Positions 33,793-46,096 of a stretch of 64,000 nt of DNA are shown here, piece by piece. Below the pieces are notes generated by a model. It made no database searches. It saw only the letters and a list, made by a program, of their open reading frames with translations, and was not told the DNA's origin. Within the stretch, counting starts at the first letter, position 1. Each line of letters starts with the position of its first letter. Source of the stretch: Archangium violaceum (GTDB lineage Bacteria; Myxococcota; Myxococcia; Myxococcales; Myxococcaceae); contig NZ_CP069396.1 in assembly GCF_016887565.1 (NCBI RefSeq), positions 5,996,001-6,060,000 on the forward strand, given 5' to 3'. The position numbers were made by a program, and so were the translations under genes.

Positions 33793-34452
33793 ATGGACGA
33801 AGCGGAAGAGCAGGGCGTGCGGCGGGTGTACGGGGAGATCGCCGGAATCTACGAGGCGTTCTTCCCCTCGCTGCACCGGTACGAGGGGAGGGTGGAGCGG
33901 TTCCTCGCCGAAGCGGTGGCGCCTGGCCGCCGGGTATTGGATGTGGGATGTGGCCCGGGGCAGCTCACGCGGGGGCTGGACCCGGCCGTCGCGGTCGTGG
34001 GGGTGGATCTCTCCCCCGAGATGATCGACCGGGCGCGGAGTGGCCGGCCCTCGGGCGAGTACCGGGTGCACAGCTACCGCGAGCCCCTTCCCGAGGAGCT
34101 CGGCCGCTTCGACGTGGCGCTGGCGGTGGGGTGCCTCGACTTCTGCGATGACCTGGGCCGGACGCTGCGCCACGTGTCCGGGGCCCTGGAACCGGGGGGG
34201 CGGCTGCTCTTCACGGTGCTGGAGCGCCGCCCGGGGCTGGAGGGGCACGAGGAGGCCCGGCGGCGGGTCCAGACGGCGGACACGGAGGTGACGCTGTACT
34301 TCTGGTCCTTCGAGGAGACGGCCCGGGCGCTCCTGGACGCGGGGCTGCTCCCGCGGGGCTACGCCCACGCTCCGGGGTGGGTGCAGCTCACCGAGCAGCG
34401 GACGATGCACTTCGGCTGGTGGGATGTGGAGCGTTGCCCGGCGGGGCGCTGA
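33793..34452 (+). CDS. class I SAM-dependent methyltransferase
   Basis: A 219-residue methyltransferase with motif [16 protein letters not shown], the acidic residue in [14 protein letters not shown] and the motif IV/V region [17 protein letters not shown], then [13 protein letters not shown]. The fold is complete but the substrate cannot be read from sequence. Located 13 nt after the deacetylase, 137 nt before icd. It could act on a glycan or lipid in the same pathway as the deacetylase; inference only. Confidence 0.82.
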   Translation: MDEAEEQGVRRVYGEIAGIYEAFFPSLHRYEGRVERFLAEAVAPGRRVLDVGCGPGQLTRGLDPAVAVVGVDLSPEMIDRARSGRPSGEYRVHSYREPLPEELGRFDVALAVGCLDFCDDLGRTLRHVSGALEPGGRLLFTVLERRPGLEGHEEARRRVQTADTEVTLYFWSFEETARALLDAGLLPRGYAHAPGWVQLTEQRTMHFGWWDVERCPAGR

Positions 34453-34589
34453 CCCCGGGGATTGGCTCCGATAAGTCAGGAAGCTCGGAGGGCTGCCGAA
34501 CATCCTTGACGCGGGGGGCCAGTGTTGCAAAGCATCCGCCGCCCACAAGGTCTCACTCTTTTTCAAGTTTCCAGTCAGGAGCTTCGTCC

Positions 34590-36849
<2,260 letters not shown>

Positions 36850-36865
36850 TCCCTCCCGCCGCGAG

Positions 36866-36905
36866 CCGGCCCGGTCCCTGGTGGCGCGAGCCACCGCGGG
36901 GGCCG
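36866..36905. terminator. GC-rich hairpin after mdh
   Basis: Nested inverted repeat. The inner stem is GGTGGC-GCGA-GCCACC (36880-36895); outer arms CCGGCCC and GGGCCGG flank it. There is no U-tract. It may end or attenuate the icd-mdh transcript before sdhA. Confidence 0.4.
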
Positions 36906-37100
36906 GGCTGAGCGGGGCTGATGCCGGAGATGGAGTGGGCTTATCCCTCCGCTCCGGTAATCTTTGCGGCTCGCTGAATTCACCAGTTAACTAGCCAGAG
37001 GCATCGCACCGGAGGTCTGAGCGGCGCGCTCGTGGAGTCGGACCGCGGCGCCGTCCAAGCCCGAGGGTCTCCGGCCCTCCGGTCACCAAGGAGACGCAGC

Positions 37101-38978
37101 ATGGCAGCAGCAGCGCGGTTCACGGTGGTGGGCGGCGGACTCGCCGGGCTGATGACCACCATCAAGCTTGCCGAGGCGGGCCACCAGGTCGACATCCTGT
37201 CGCTCGTGCCGGTGAAGCGTTCCCACTCGGTCTGCGCCCAGGGCGGTATCAACGGCGCGGTGAATACGAAGGGTGAGGGCGACTCCCCGGAGATCCACGT
37301 CAAGGACACGCTGCGCGGCGGCGACTTCCTGGCCGAGCAGATCTCCGTTCGCGGCATGTGCTACGCGGCCCCGGGCATCATCTACCTGCTCGACCGCATG
37401 GGGGTGACCTTCAACCGCACGCCCGAGGGTCTGCTGGACTTCCGGCGCTTCGGCGGCACGCTGCACCACCGGACGGCCTTCGCGGGCGCCACCACGGGCC
37501 AGCAGCTGCTGTACGCGCTGGACGAGCAGGTGCGCCGCTGGGAGGCCGAGGGCCGCGTCACCAAGTACGAGTACTGGGAGTGGCTCGGCACGGTGAAGGA
37601 CGGCTCGGGCCGCGTCATCGGCAGCGTGGCCATGGATCTGCGCACCAATGAGATCCGCACCTTCCCGGCCGAGGCCGTGTGCCTGGCCACCGGTGGTCCG
37701 GGCATCGTCTTCGGGCGCTCCACCAACTCCATCATCAACACCGGTACCGCCGCTGGTCGCGCTTTCATGGAAGGCGCCATCTACGCCAACGGCGAGTTCA
37801 TCCAGGTGCACCCCACCTCCATCCCGGGTGAGGACAAGCTGCGCCTGATGAGCGAGTCCGTGCGTGGCGAGGGTGGCCGCGTCTGGGTGCCGCGCAAGAA
37901 GGGCGACACGCGCAGCCCCAAGGACATCCCCGAGAGCGAGCGCTTCTACTTCCTCGAGGAGAAGTACCCCAAGTACAAGAACCTCGTGCCGCGCGACGTG
38001 GCCACGCGTGAGATCTTCACCGTGTGCCGCGAGATGGGCCTGGGGCTCGACGGCGGCGACGCCGTGTACCTGGACGTCACGCACATCCCGGCCCACGTCC
38101 TCACCGCCAAGCTGGGCGGCGTGATGGAGATCTACGAGAAGTTCGTGGGTGACGATCCGCGCTACGTGCCCATGAAGATCTTCCCGGGCATGCACTACTC
38201 GATGGGTGGCCTGTACGTGCGCTTCGAGGCGGGTCCGAACAACGAGCCGCTCGCCGGCAGCCCCATCAACCAGTCCACCAACATCCCTGGCCTGTACGCC
38301 GCGGGCGAGGCGGACTACGCCTACCATGGCGCGAACCGCCTGGGCGCCAACTCGCTGCTGTCCTGCATCTACAGCGGCATGATCGGCGGCCCGGCCATGG
38401 TGTCCTTCGCCAAGAGCCAGTCCAAGAGCGCCACCGACGCGGACAACCAGAAGTACTTCGCCGAGTCGAAGAAGTTCTGGGAGGAGCGCTTCGCCACCAT
38501 CAAGAAGATGGACGGCAAGGAGAACGCGTACGGGCTCACCAAGGAGCTCGGCGACCTGATGACGGAGAACTGCACCGTCGTCCGCTACAACGACCGGCTC
38601 AAGAAGACGCTGGAGCGCATCCGCGACTTCAAGGACCGCTGGAAGAACCTCAACGCGCTGGACACCGGCAGCGTGGGCAACCGCAGCATCTCCTACGCCA
38701 ACCAGCTCTGGAACATGTTCGAGCTGGCCGAGGTGATCGCCAAGAGCGCGCTCCTGCGCGACGAGAGCCGCGGCGCCCACTACAAGCCGGAGTTCTCGCT
38801 GCCCGAGCCCAAGACGAAGGATCCTCGCGAGGATCCCTCGTGGATGGAGCTGTGGAAGAAGCGTCACGACAAGTGGGCCAAGACGACCATCGCGAAGTAC
38901 GCGGTGGAGGGCCCGCAGATCAGCTACGAGGACATCCCCACGCCCGTGCTCGACCCCGAGCCGCGCTGGTACGCCTAA
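37101..38978 (+). CDS. sdhA: succinate dehydrogenase/fumarate reductase flavoprotein subunit
   Basis: A 625-residue catalytic subunit with covalent FAD. Dinucleotide loop VVGGGLAGLM at residues 9-18; FAD-linking His42 in RSHSVCAQGGIN. Active-site residues appear in VHPTSIPGEDKL, SESVRGEGGRVW, HYSMGGLYVRFE and HGANRLGANSLL. Length and motifs match the approximately 630-residue Bacillus/Geobacter-type flavoprotein usually paired with a single cytochrome b anchor. The ATG at 37101 follows GGAGACG. No cytochrome b subunit gene (sdhC) is present in the 251 nt between mdh and sdhA. Confidence 0.95.
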   Translation: MAAAARFTVVGGGLAGLMTTIKLAEAGHQVDILSLVPVKRSHSVCAQGGINGAVNTKGEGDSPEIHVKDTLRGGDFLAEQISVRGMCYAAPGIIYLLDRMGVTFNRTPEGLLDFRRFGGTLHHRTAFAGATTGQQLLYALDEQVRRWEAEGRVTKYEYWEWLGTVKDGSGRVIGSVAMDLRTNEIRTFPAEAVCLATGGPGIVFGRSTNSIINTGTAAGRAFMEGAIYANGEFIQVHPTSIPGEDKLRLMSESVRGEGGRVWVPRKKGDTRSPKDIPESERFYFLEEKYPKYKNLVPRDVATREIFTVCREMGLGLDGGDAVYLDVTHIPAHVLTAKLGGVMEIYEKFVGDDPRYVPMKIFPGMHYSMGGLYVRFEAGPNNEPLAGSPINQSTNIPGLYAAGEADYAYHGANRLGANSLLSCIYSGMIGGPAMVSFAKSQSKSATDADNQKYFAESKKFWEERFATIKKMDGKENAYGLTKELGDLMTENCTVVRYNDRLKKTLERIRDFKDRWKNLNALDTGSVGNRSISYANQLWNMFELAEVIAKSALLRDESRGAHYKPEFSLPEPKTKDPREDPSWMELWKKRHDKWAKTTIAKYAVEGPQISYEDIPTPVLDPEPRWYA

Positions 38979-38990
38979 GGAGGGAACGAC

Positions 38991-39821
38991 ATGGACAACG
39001 CGACCGCGCAGGCGCCTGTCAGCACCAACACCAAGCACGTCACCTTCCGCATCTGGCGCCAGGACGGCCCGGACAAGGCGGGCCGCTACGACGAATTCCG
39101 CGTTCCCTACGGCAAGGGCGCCAACGTCGTCTCCTGCCTCATGGAGATCCAGCGCAACCCCGTCACCACCGACGGCCGCAGGGTGCCCCCGGTCATCTGG
39201 GACGCCGCCTGCCTCGAGGAGGTCTGTGGTAGCTGCGCCATGAACATCAACGGGCGGGTCCGCATGGCCTGCTCGGCGCTGATCGACCGCATCATCGGGG
39301 ACGGGGAGCCCATCATCACCCTGGAGCCGATGAAGAAGTTCCCGGTCACGCGCGACCTGGCGGTGGATCGCAGCCGCATGTTCGACGCGCTCAAGCGCGT
39401 GAAGGCGTGGATCAACATCGACGGCACGCACAACCTCGGCCCCGGCCCGCGTCAGTCCCCGGGTGACCAGACGGTGATGTACAAGCTGTCCACGTGCATC
39501 ACCTGCGGCAGCTGCCTCGAGGCGTGCCCCCAGGTGACGATCGACAACGACTTCATCGGCGCCGCCTCCATCAGCCAGGCCCGCCTCTTCAACATGAACC
39601 CCACCGGCAAGATGAACGCCGAGGAGCGCGTCCGGGGTCTCATGGGGCCGGGCGGCATCCAGGACTGCGGCAAGGCGCAGAACTGCGTGAAGGTGTGCCC
39701 GAAGGAGATCCCCCTGACCACGTCCATCGCGGTGATGAACCGCGAGGTGACCAAGCAGGTCATCAAGGACATCTTCTTCGACCAGGAGGACGAGAAGAAG
39801 TCCGCGGGCGGTCCTGCCTAG
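38991..39821 (+). CDS. sdhB: succinate dehydrogenase iron-sulfur subunit
   Basis: A 276-residue electron-transfer subunit. The [2Fe-2S] ligands are in [21 protein letters not shown], of which the key part is CGSC and the distal Cys. The second cluster motif is [12 protein letters not shown] and the third [16 protein letters not shown]. Residues 250-276 are a charged tail. It starts 12 nt after sdhA with AAGGAGGG upstream. It passes electrons from SdhA to the quinone, here menaquinone, through an anchor encoded elsewhere. Confidence 0.95.
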   Translation: MDNATAQAPVSTNTKHVTFRIWRQDGPDKAGRYDEFRVPYGKGANVVSCLMEIQRNPVTTDGRRVPPVIWDAACLEEVCGSCAMNINGRVRMACSALIDRIIGDGEPIITLEPMKKFPVTRDLAVDRSRMFDALKRVKAWINIDGTHNLGPGPRQSPGDQTVMYKLSTCITCGSCLEACPQVTIDNDFIGAASISQARLFNMNPTGKMNAEERVRGLMGPGGIQDCGKAQNCVKVCPKEIPLTTSIAVMNREVTKQVIKDIFFDQEDEKKSAGGPA

Positions 39822-39856
39822 CAGGGCAGGGGAGTGTTCGTTTCACCGCTGTTGCA

Positions 39857-39909
39857 CGAGGCCCCGTGTCCGGCCGTTTTCCTCGGCGGGCCGGGGCCTC
39901 GGTTCTTTT
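39857..39909 (+). terminator. Rho-independent terminator after sdhB
   Basis: Arms CGAGGCCCCG (39857-39866) and CGGGGCCTCG (39892-39901) with an internal CCGGCCG/CGGGCCGG pairing, followed by GTTCTTTT. The -35-like TTGACA at 39930-39935 just beyond it may begin a separate sucCD-ndk promoter. Confidence 0.75.
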
Positions 39910-40048
39910 CCGGTCCGCTGGTTTGGCTCTTGACAATAGGGCCTTGCCAAGCGGGCCATTCTGCGCGAGAGAGGCAGCCGCGTCGTCCCGCCCCGGGGAT
40001 TTGCTCCCGGGTGCCAGTCTCGCGTCACCCGCGTCACCCGGAGCTTCG

Positions 40049-41209
<1,161 letters not shown>

Positions 41210-41233
41210 TCCAGGCAGAGAAAGGTTCAAGCC

Positions 41234-42136
41234 ATGAGCATCCTCGTCAACGAGAACACGAAGGTCCTCTGCCAGGGCATCACCGGCTCGGCGGGCTCGT
41301 TCCACTCCAAGCAGATGCTGGAGTACGGCACGAAGCTGGTCGCGGGCGTCACGCCGGGCAAGGGTGGCACCGACTTCGAGGGCAAGGTCCCTGTCTTCAA
41401 CTCGGTGGCCGACGCGGTGAAGCAGACCGGCGCCAACACCTCGGTCGTCTTCGTTCCGCCCCCCTTCGCCGCCGACTCCATCATGGAGGCCGCCGACGCG
41501 GGCATCTCCCTCATCATCACCATCACCGAGGGCATCCCCGTCAACGACATGGTCCGCGCCAAGCGCTACCTGCAGGGTAAGCCGGGCGTGCGCCTGATCG
41601 GCCCCAACTGCCCCGGTGTCATCACCCCGGGCGCGAAGTGCAAGATCGGCATCATGCCGGGCCACATCCACAAGCCGGGCCGCATCGGCGTGGTGTCGCG
41701 CTCCGGTACGCTCACCTACGAGGCCGTGTTCCAGCTCACCCAGCTGGGCCTGGGCCAGTCCACCGCGGTGGGCATCGGCGGTGACCCGGTCAACGGCACG
41801 GACTTCGTGGACGTGCTGAAGCTCTTCAACGCCGACCCCGAGACGGACGCCGTCATCATGATCGGCGAGATTGGTGGCGACGCCGAGGAGCGCGGCGCCG
41901 AGTACGTGGCGCGCGAGTTCACCAAGCCCATCGCCGGCTTCATCGCCGGCCAGTCCGCTCCCCCGGGCAAGCGCATGGGCCACGCCGGTGCCATCATCTC
42001 CGGTGGCAAGGGCACGGCCTCCGAGAAGATCAAGGCGATGGAGGCCGCTGGCATCGTCATGGCCGCCAGCCCCGCCGAGCTCGGCACCACGCTGCAGGAG
42101 GCCGTCAAGCGCGGCGTCCCCAAGAAGAACCGCTAG
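41234..42136 (+). CDS. sucD: succinyl-CoA synthetase alpha subunit
   Basis: A 300-residue CoA-binding subunit. CoA-site [19 protein letters not shown] and [28 protein letters not shown], then [14 protein letters not shown] and the phosphohistidine loop [17 protein letters not shown] are all present. Complete length. Coupled with sucC and followed after 36 nt by ndk, which regenerates other NTPs from the ATP or GTP made here. Confidence 0.96.
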   Translation: MSILVNENTKVLCQGITGSAGSFHSKQMLEYGTKLVAGVTPGKGGTDFEGKVPVFNSVADAVKQTGANTSVVFVPPPFAADSIMEAADAGISLIITITEGIPVNDMVRAKRYLQGKPGVRLIGPNCPGVITPGAKCKIGIMPGHIHKPGRIGVVSRSGTLTYEAVFQLTQLGLGQSTAVGIGGDPVNGTDFVDVLKLFNADPETDAVIMIGEIGGDAEERGAEYVAREFTKPIAGFIAGQSAPPGKRMGHAGAIISGGKGTASEKIKAMEAAGIVMAASPAELGTTLQEAVKRGVPKKNR

Positions 42137-42172
42137 TCCCACCTTTCACACGACACACCGAGGACCACGACA

Positions 42173-42616
42173 ATGGCCATCGAGCGTACGCTGTCCATCA
42201 TCAAGCCCGACGGGCTGCAGAAGGGCGTCATCGGCAAGATCATCTCCCGCTTCGAGGAGAAGGGTCTCAAGCCGGTCGCCATCCGCCTGCAGCAGCTCTC
42301 CCAGGCCCAGGCCGAGGGGTTCTACGCCGTCCACAAGGCGCGTCCCTTCTTCAAGGACCTGGTCAACTTCATGATCTCCGGCCCCGTGGTGCTCATGGTG
42401 CTGGAGGGTGAGAACGCCGTCCTGGCCAACCGCGACATCATGGGCGCCACCAACCCGGCCAACGCCGCCCCTGGCACCATCCGCCGCGACTTCGCCACCA
42501 GCATCGACCAGAACACGGTGCACGGCTCGGACAGCCTCGAGAACGCCAAGATCGAGATCGCGTACTTCTTCCGCGAGACCGAGATCCACGGCTACGAGTA
42601 CTCCGGCAAGAAGTAG
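42173..42616 (+). CDS. ndk: nucleoside diphosphate kinase
   Basis: A 147-residue enzyme exchanging the gamma phosphate among nucleotides. [16 protein letters not shown], the nucleotide-binding [18 protein letters not shown] and the catalytic histidine loop [12 protein letters not shown] are complete. ACGACA rather than a strong SD precedes the ATG. It closes the citrate-cycle block and is followed by a strong terminator. Confidence 0.97.
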   Translation: MAIERTLSIIKPDGLQKGVIGKIISRFEEKGLKPVAIRLQQLSQAQAEGFYAVHKARPFFKDLVNFMISGPVVLMVLEGENAVLANRDIMGATNPANAAPGTIRRDFATSIDQNTVHGSDSLENAKIEIAYFFRETEIHGYEYSGKK

Positions 42617-42640
42617 CCGCCAGGGCAACACGCCCACGAC

Positions 42641-42689
42641 ACGGCCCGGCTCCCGCGTTTCCTCGCGGGAACCGGGCCGTTGTCTTTTT
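42641..42689 (+). terminator. strong Rho-independent terminator after ndk
   Basis: Long stem formed by ACGGCCCGG and TCCCGCG with CGCGGGA and CCGGGCCGT around a TTTCCT loop, then TGTCTTTTT. It marks the end of the citrate-cycle transcript. Confidence 0.88.
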
Positions 42690-42752
42690 CGAAAGACACC
42701 GTACTTGGAGTGAAGACGGGAATAAGATGGCGCTCCTCCCAGGAGCCACTCC

Positions 42753-43766
42753 ATGTCCTTCGAATTCTCCATCGTCCCCGGCAAGGTCATCCACGAGATC
42801 ATCCATGGCGACATCGCCGGCTGCGTCCAGCAGGTGGAGCGAGCCTATCTGCTCCATGGCGAGCGCAAGAGCGTCAACCCGGACAGCTACTTCCTGCGCT
42901 TCCCCGACAAGCCGGACGCCCGCATCATCGCCCTTCCGGCCTACCTGGGCGGGGACTACGACGTCGCGGGACTGAAGTGGATCTCCAGCTTCCCGTCCAA
43001 CGTGAAGAAGGGCTTCCCCCGGGCCTCCGCCGCGCTGCTGCTCAATGACTACGAGACGGGCTACCCCTTTGCCTGTCTGGAGAGCTCCATCATCTCGGCG
43101 GCGCGCACGGCGGGCTCTGCGGTGCTGGCGGCGCAGTGGCTGAATGGAGGGCAGCGGCGCACGCGCTCGCTGGGCATCGTCGGCAATGGCCTCATCGCCC
43201 GCTACATCTACGACTTCTTCCTGAAGATGAACTGGGAGGTGGATGAGGTCTGGCTGTACGACACCACGCCCGGCGAGGCCGAGCGCTTCGCGGACAAGGT
43301 GTGCGACAAGGCGCGGCACCGCCGTGTGCACGTGGCGCCGGATCTGGCCACCACGCTGCGCTCCAGTGACATGGTGCTGCTGGCCACCACGGTGCCCACG
43401 CCCTACATCACCGACGCGAGCCTGCTGTCCCACCATCCCATCGTGCTCAACATTTCACTGCGCGACGTGTCGCCGGAGATCGTCCTCGCGAGCCACAACA
43501 TCGTGGATGACGTGGAGCACGTGATGAAGGCCAACACCTCGCCTCACCTGGCGGAGAAGCTCAGCGGGGGACGCGGCTTCGTCACCGGCACACTGGCCCA
43601 GCTCATCCAGGGGGAGTGCAAGGTGGACCGCTCGCGCACCATCCTCTTCTCGCCCTTCGGGCTGGGGGTGTTGGACCTGGCGGTGGGCTCGTGGGTGTTC
43701 GAGCAGGCGAAGGCCGCCGGGAAGACCGTGGAGATCAACGACTTCTTCTACGAGCTGACGCGCTAG
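42753..43766 (+). CDS. SbnB-like NAD-dependent amino-acid dehydrogenase (ornithine cyclodeaminase family)
   Basis: A 337-residue protein of the ornithine cyclodeaminase/mu-crystallin family. The dinucleotide loop is LGIVGNGLIARYIYDFF, and NPDSYFLRFPDKPDARIIA, GLKWISSFPSNVKKG, LLNDYETGYPFACLE and SIISAARTAGSAVLAA resemble SbnB, the enzyme that makes 2,3-diaminopropionate from N-(carboxyaminoethyl)-glutamate in staphyloferrin B synthesis. Its usual partner SbnA (a PLP-dependent synthase) is not adjacent. It starts downstream of the ndk terminator with GGAGCC before the ATG and appears to be monocistronic. Confidence 0.82.
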   Translation: MSFEFSIVPGKVIHEIIHGDIAGCVQQVERAYLLHGERKSVNPDSYFLRFPDKPDARIIALPAYLGGDYDVAGLKWISSFPSNVKKGFPRASAALLLNDYETGYPFACLESSIISAARTAGSAVLAAQWLNGGQRRTRSLGIVGNGLIARYIYDFFLKMNWEVDEVWLYDTTPGEAERFADKVCDKARHRRVHVAPDLATTLRSSDMVLLATTVPTPYITDASLLSHHPIVLNISLRDVSPEIVLASHNIVDDVEHVMKANTSPHLAEKLSGGRGFVTGTLAQLIQGECKVDRSRTILFSPFGLGVLDLAVGSWVFEQAKAAGKTVEINDFFYELTR

Positions 43767-43867
43767 CCCCGGAGCAGGGGAGAGACTCCAGGAGATGAGA
43801 ATTTCCTGGCAATGGAGAACTCAAGGGGATGTTGGCGATGTATGGTTTTGCTGGTTAAATTCCTGGC

Positions 43868-45541
43868 ATGACCAAGATCAACCCCAATGTCTTCTCGGGG
43901 CAGAGGCCTCCCCGGATCAATCAGAACCGGGTGAAGAAGCAGCCCAGGACCGAGACCGGGGATGCTTCTCACGTGGTGCCCAACGTCACGGTCGACTCCT
44001 TCCTGGAGCAGGAGCCCACTGGCAAGAGCAAGGAGCTGTGGCTCGGCAAGGGCGAGCAATCGGGGCTCCGGCAGCAGCTGGCGAACGACAGCGGACGGGC
44101 GCCGAAGCAGGAGCTGGGAGAGCGGGAGGGCAAGGTCGGGCGCAACCTCGTGTACCAGCAGAGGCTTCGCACATTCGCGGGCGAAAATCGGCTCCCCATC
44201 CCCACGGTGACACAGCCCTGCGCCCCCGACATCGAGCCCACCCGATGCGTCGGCGATGCGGAGGTCGCGCGCAGGCTGACGCAGGCTCGCCTGGGTCCAG
44301 GTGAGCAACCCAGGCCCATCGCCCAGGCCACCTACATGAGTGGTGACCGCAACGCCATCTGCGCGGCGATGGTCTTCGACGAGCGGCTCAAGGTCGACAT
44401 CCTCCACAAGAAGGGGGATGCCGGGGATGCCGCGGCGGCGCAGAATCTCAAGGGGTTCTACGTGGACGCGCTCAAGGCCCACGGGCTCTCTGAGGAGGCG
44501 GCATCCGCCCGCATCAAACTGGTCCCGGAAGACGACCCCCGGACGGCCTACCAGCAGCGGACGGAGTTCCCCGGCAGCTCGAGGGGAAATCTGACGCCCG
44601 GAGTCTGCACGAGCGTCGTGGCGAACGCCTTCCAGAACGACACCGTGGGCTCGAAGGAGGCGCTCAAGAAGGTCTGGCTCGGCTCGATACCGGAACAGGA
44701 CCGGAAGACGCTGGATGCCTGGGTCCAGAAGAGCTTCGGGCACGTCCAGGACGGCTCCGTGCTGGTCTGGGTTCGTCAGGCGGGCACGGAGGCCAACCGC
44801 CGTCCCGAGCTGAACATGAGCGAGTTCGCCCTCGCCCAGGTGACCCATACCGTCAAGGAGCTGGGAAAGCCGTTCCACCTGGTGGGAGACCCCATCGGGA
44901 AGGAGACGGCCGACAAGCACCCGCTCATGAACTTCTGGGAGAAGATGCCCCCGGGGCTCAACGACCGCACGCACCAGCTCTACGTCATGAACAAGCTGAG
45001 CGAGCGGGGCTGCATCCTCGTGGGGATGCGCAGCGGCATCCTCGAGCCGCACGCGATGCTTGGCATGCCCACCGTCTCCATCGAAGGGGCGAGCGGCGCG
45101 AGCCGCAACGAGCGCCTGCGGCAGTACGCGGGGCGCCTTCCCTACTGGCGGCCGCTCGAGACCGTCTCCGACATCGGAGAGGGGGCGACACAGCTGCAGG
45201 CCACCCGGGAGGACCGGCGGCTGCTCAAGGACCACATCCGAGGGGAAATCCAGTCACACCTGGGGGATCTGGGACCCCAGGGACAGGAGATCCTGACGGC
45301 CCTGGACAACAAGCAGGACCCCATTCCCATCCTGGGCAAGATGAAAGGCGATCTCAGCAGGCTCATCAAGGACAAGGGAAGCGATCCCACCACCCAGCGC
45401 AAGCTCGAGCTCGTCAACTCGCTCGACGAGAAGCTCAAGCTCAGCCGTGAGCTGAAATCGGAGATCGAGCAGCACCAGTTCCAGATGGAGGAGCTCGATT
45501 ATCTGAAGAAGAGCCTGCAGCAGTTCTACGGGATGTCCTGA
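43868..45541 (+). CDS. unrecognised protein with GT-B-like segment and C-terminal coiled coil
   Basis: A 557-residue protein of no firm family. Residues 1-90 are polar and probably disordered (MTKINPNVFSGQRPPRIN). The middle contains VLVWVRQAGTEANRRPELN, GKPFHLVGDPIG, then LSERGCILVGMRSG followed by ILEPHAMLGMPTVSIEG, a layout like the donor-binding C-lobe of GT-B glycosyltransferases (SGxxE..AxLGxPT). The last 110 residues are helical with heptad-like coiled coil (LDEKLKLSRELKSEIEQHQF). No signal peptide or SD is visible. It ends in a 16-nt convergent overlap with the next gene. A glycosyltransferase-type effector is one possibility; this is inference. Confidence 0.6.
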   Translation: MTKINPNVFSGQRPPRINQNRVKKQPRTETGDASHVVPNVTVDSFLEQEPTGKSKELWLGKGEQSGLRQQLANDSGRAPKQELGEREGKVGRNLVYQQRLRTFAGENRLPIPTVTQPCAPDIEPTRCVGDAEVARRLTQARLGPGEQPRPIAQATYMSGDRNAICAAMVFDERLKVDILHKKGDAGDAAAAQNLKGFYVDALKAHGLSEEAASARIKLVPEDDPRTAYQQRTEFPGSSRGNLTPGVCTSVVANAFQNDTVGSKEALKKVWLGSIPEQDRKTLDAWVQKSFGHVQDGSVLVWVRQAGTEANRRPELNMSEFALAQVTHTVKELGKPFHLVGDPIGKETADKHPLMNFWEKMPPGLNDRTHQLYVMNKLSERGCILVGMRSGILEPHAMLGMPTVSIEGASGASRNERLRQYAGRLPYWRPLETVSDIGEGATQLQATREDRRLLKDHIRGEIQSHLGDLGPQGQEILTALDNKQDPIPILGKMKGDLSRLIKDKGSDPTTQRKLELVNSLDEKLKLSRELKSEIEQHQFQMEELDYLKKSLQQFYGMS

Positions 45542-45954
45542 GTCCGCGTTGCCAGGATCGGTCCGACGAGGAGCCCCTCCGCCGTCTGGGGCTCCCCGAG
45601 ACGCCAGCTCTGCCCGGTGGCGCTGTAGGGGTACACCAGGAAGAGCGAGGAGGCGCGTGTCTCGACCTGGATGCCCAGGCCGGACTCGCTTCCGGACTCG
45701 AGCGTGGTGACGAGTGCGATCGCCGCCACGTCGGCCGAGCCGCTGCGTTGCTCGAGATGCCCGAGGGTGGCATCCAACAACTCGTCCCACGAGGCGCGTG
45801 GCAATTGGTCTCGCGGAAAAAAGGTTCGTGGATTGTCGCCTGCCGGGTCGAGCGTCAGCCCGAACGGGAGCACGGAGCCGTGCTTGCGGAGCAGGAGCAG
45901 GCCCGCTTCACGCGCCACATGCAGCGCCTTTCCCAGCAACTCCTCGTCATTCAT
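45526..45954 (-). CDS. small hypothetical protein
   Basis: A 142-residue soluble protein beginning MNDEELLGKALHVAREAGLL. Short strands and helices alternate (VAAIALVTTLESGSESGLG, IQVETRASSLFLVYPYS) but no known motif is seen. The ATG at 45954 is the natural start: the frame continues upstream only through AT-rich promoter sequence. It overlaps the preceding plus-strand gene tail by 16 nt and is divergent from the lectin gene. Possibly a partner or immunity-like protein of its neighbour; no evidence beyond position. Confidence 0.6.
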   Translation of the reverse strand: MNDEELLGKALHVAREAGLLLLRKHGSVLPFGLTLDPAGDNPRTFFPRDQLPRASWDELLDATLGHLEQRSGSADVAAIALVTTLESGSESGLGIQVETRASSLFLVYPYSATGQSWRLGEPQTAEGLLVGPILATRTQDIP

Positions 45955-46060
45955 GGCCGCCGTCCTCCGTGCGAATCCCGGTGGGGCCGCAGGGTACGCG
46001 AAGGGTTCTTTTACCAGAAAATAATATTTTGGGAGTCTGGCAAGAATTACAGGATTCTGC

Positions 46061-46089
46061 TTGACCCGATTCGCGGAATTCGATGATAA
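46061..46089 (+). promoter_or_regulatory. promoter giving a possibly leaderless lectin mRNA
   Basis: -35 TTGACC (46061-46066), 17-bp spacer, -10 TGATAA (46084-46089). A transcript starting 7-8 nt after the -10 would begin at or next to the ATG at 46097. No Shine-Dalgarno is present before that ATG. Confidence 0.5.
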
Positions 46090-46096
46090 CCGATAA

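Noticed and set aside
37083-39431. 782-codon open frame antisense to sdhA/sdhB
   Set aside because: Shadow of two well-conserved genes; composition (Val, His, Asp, Leu runs) is that of reverse-complemented GC-rich codons.
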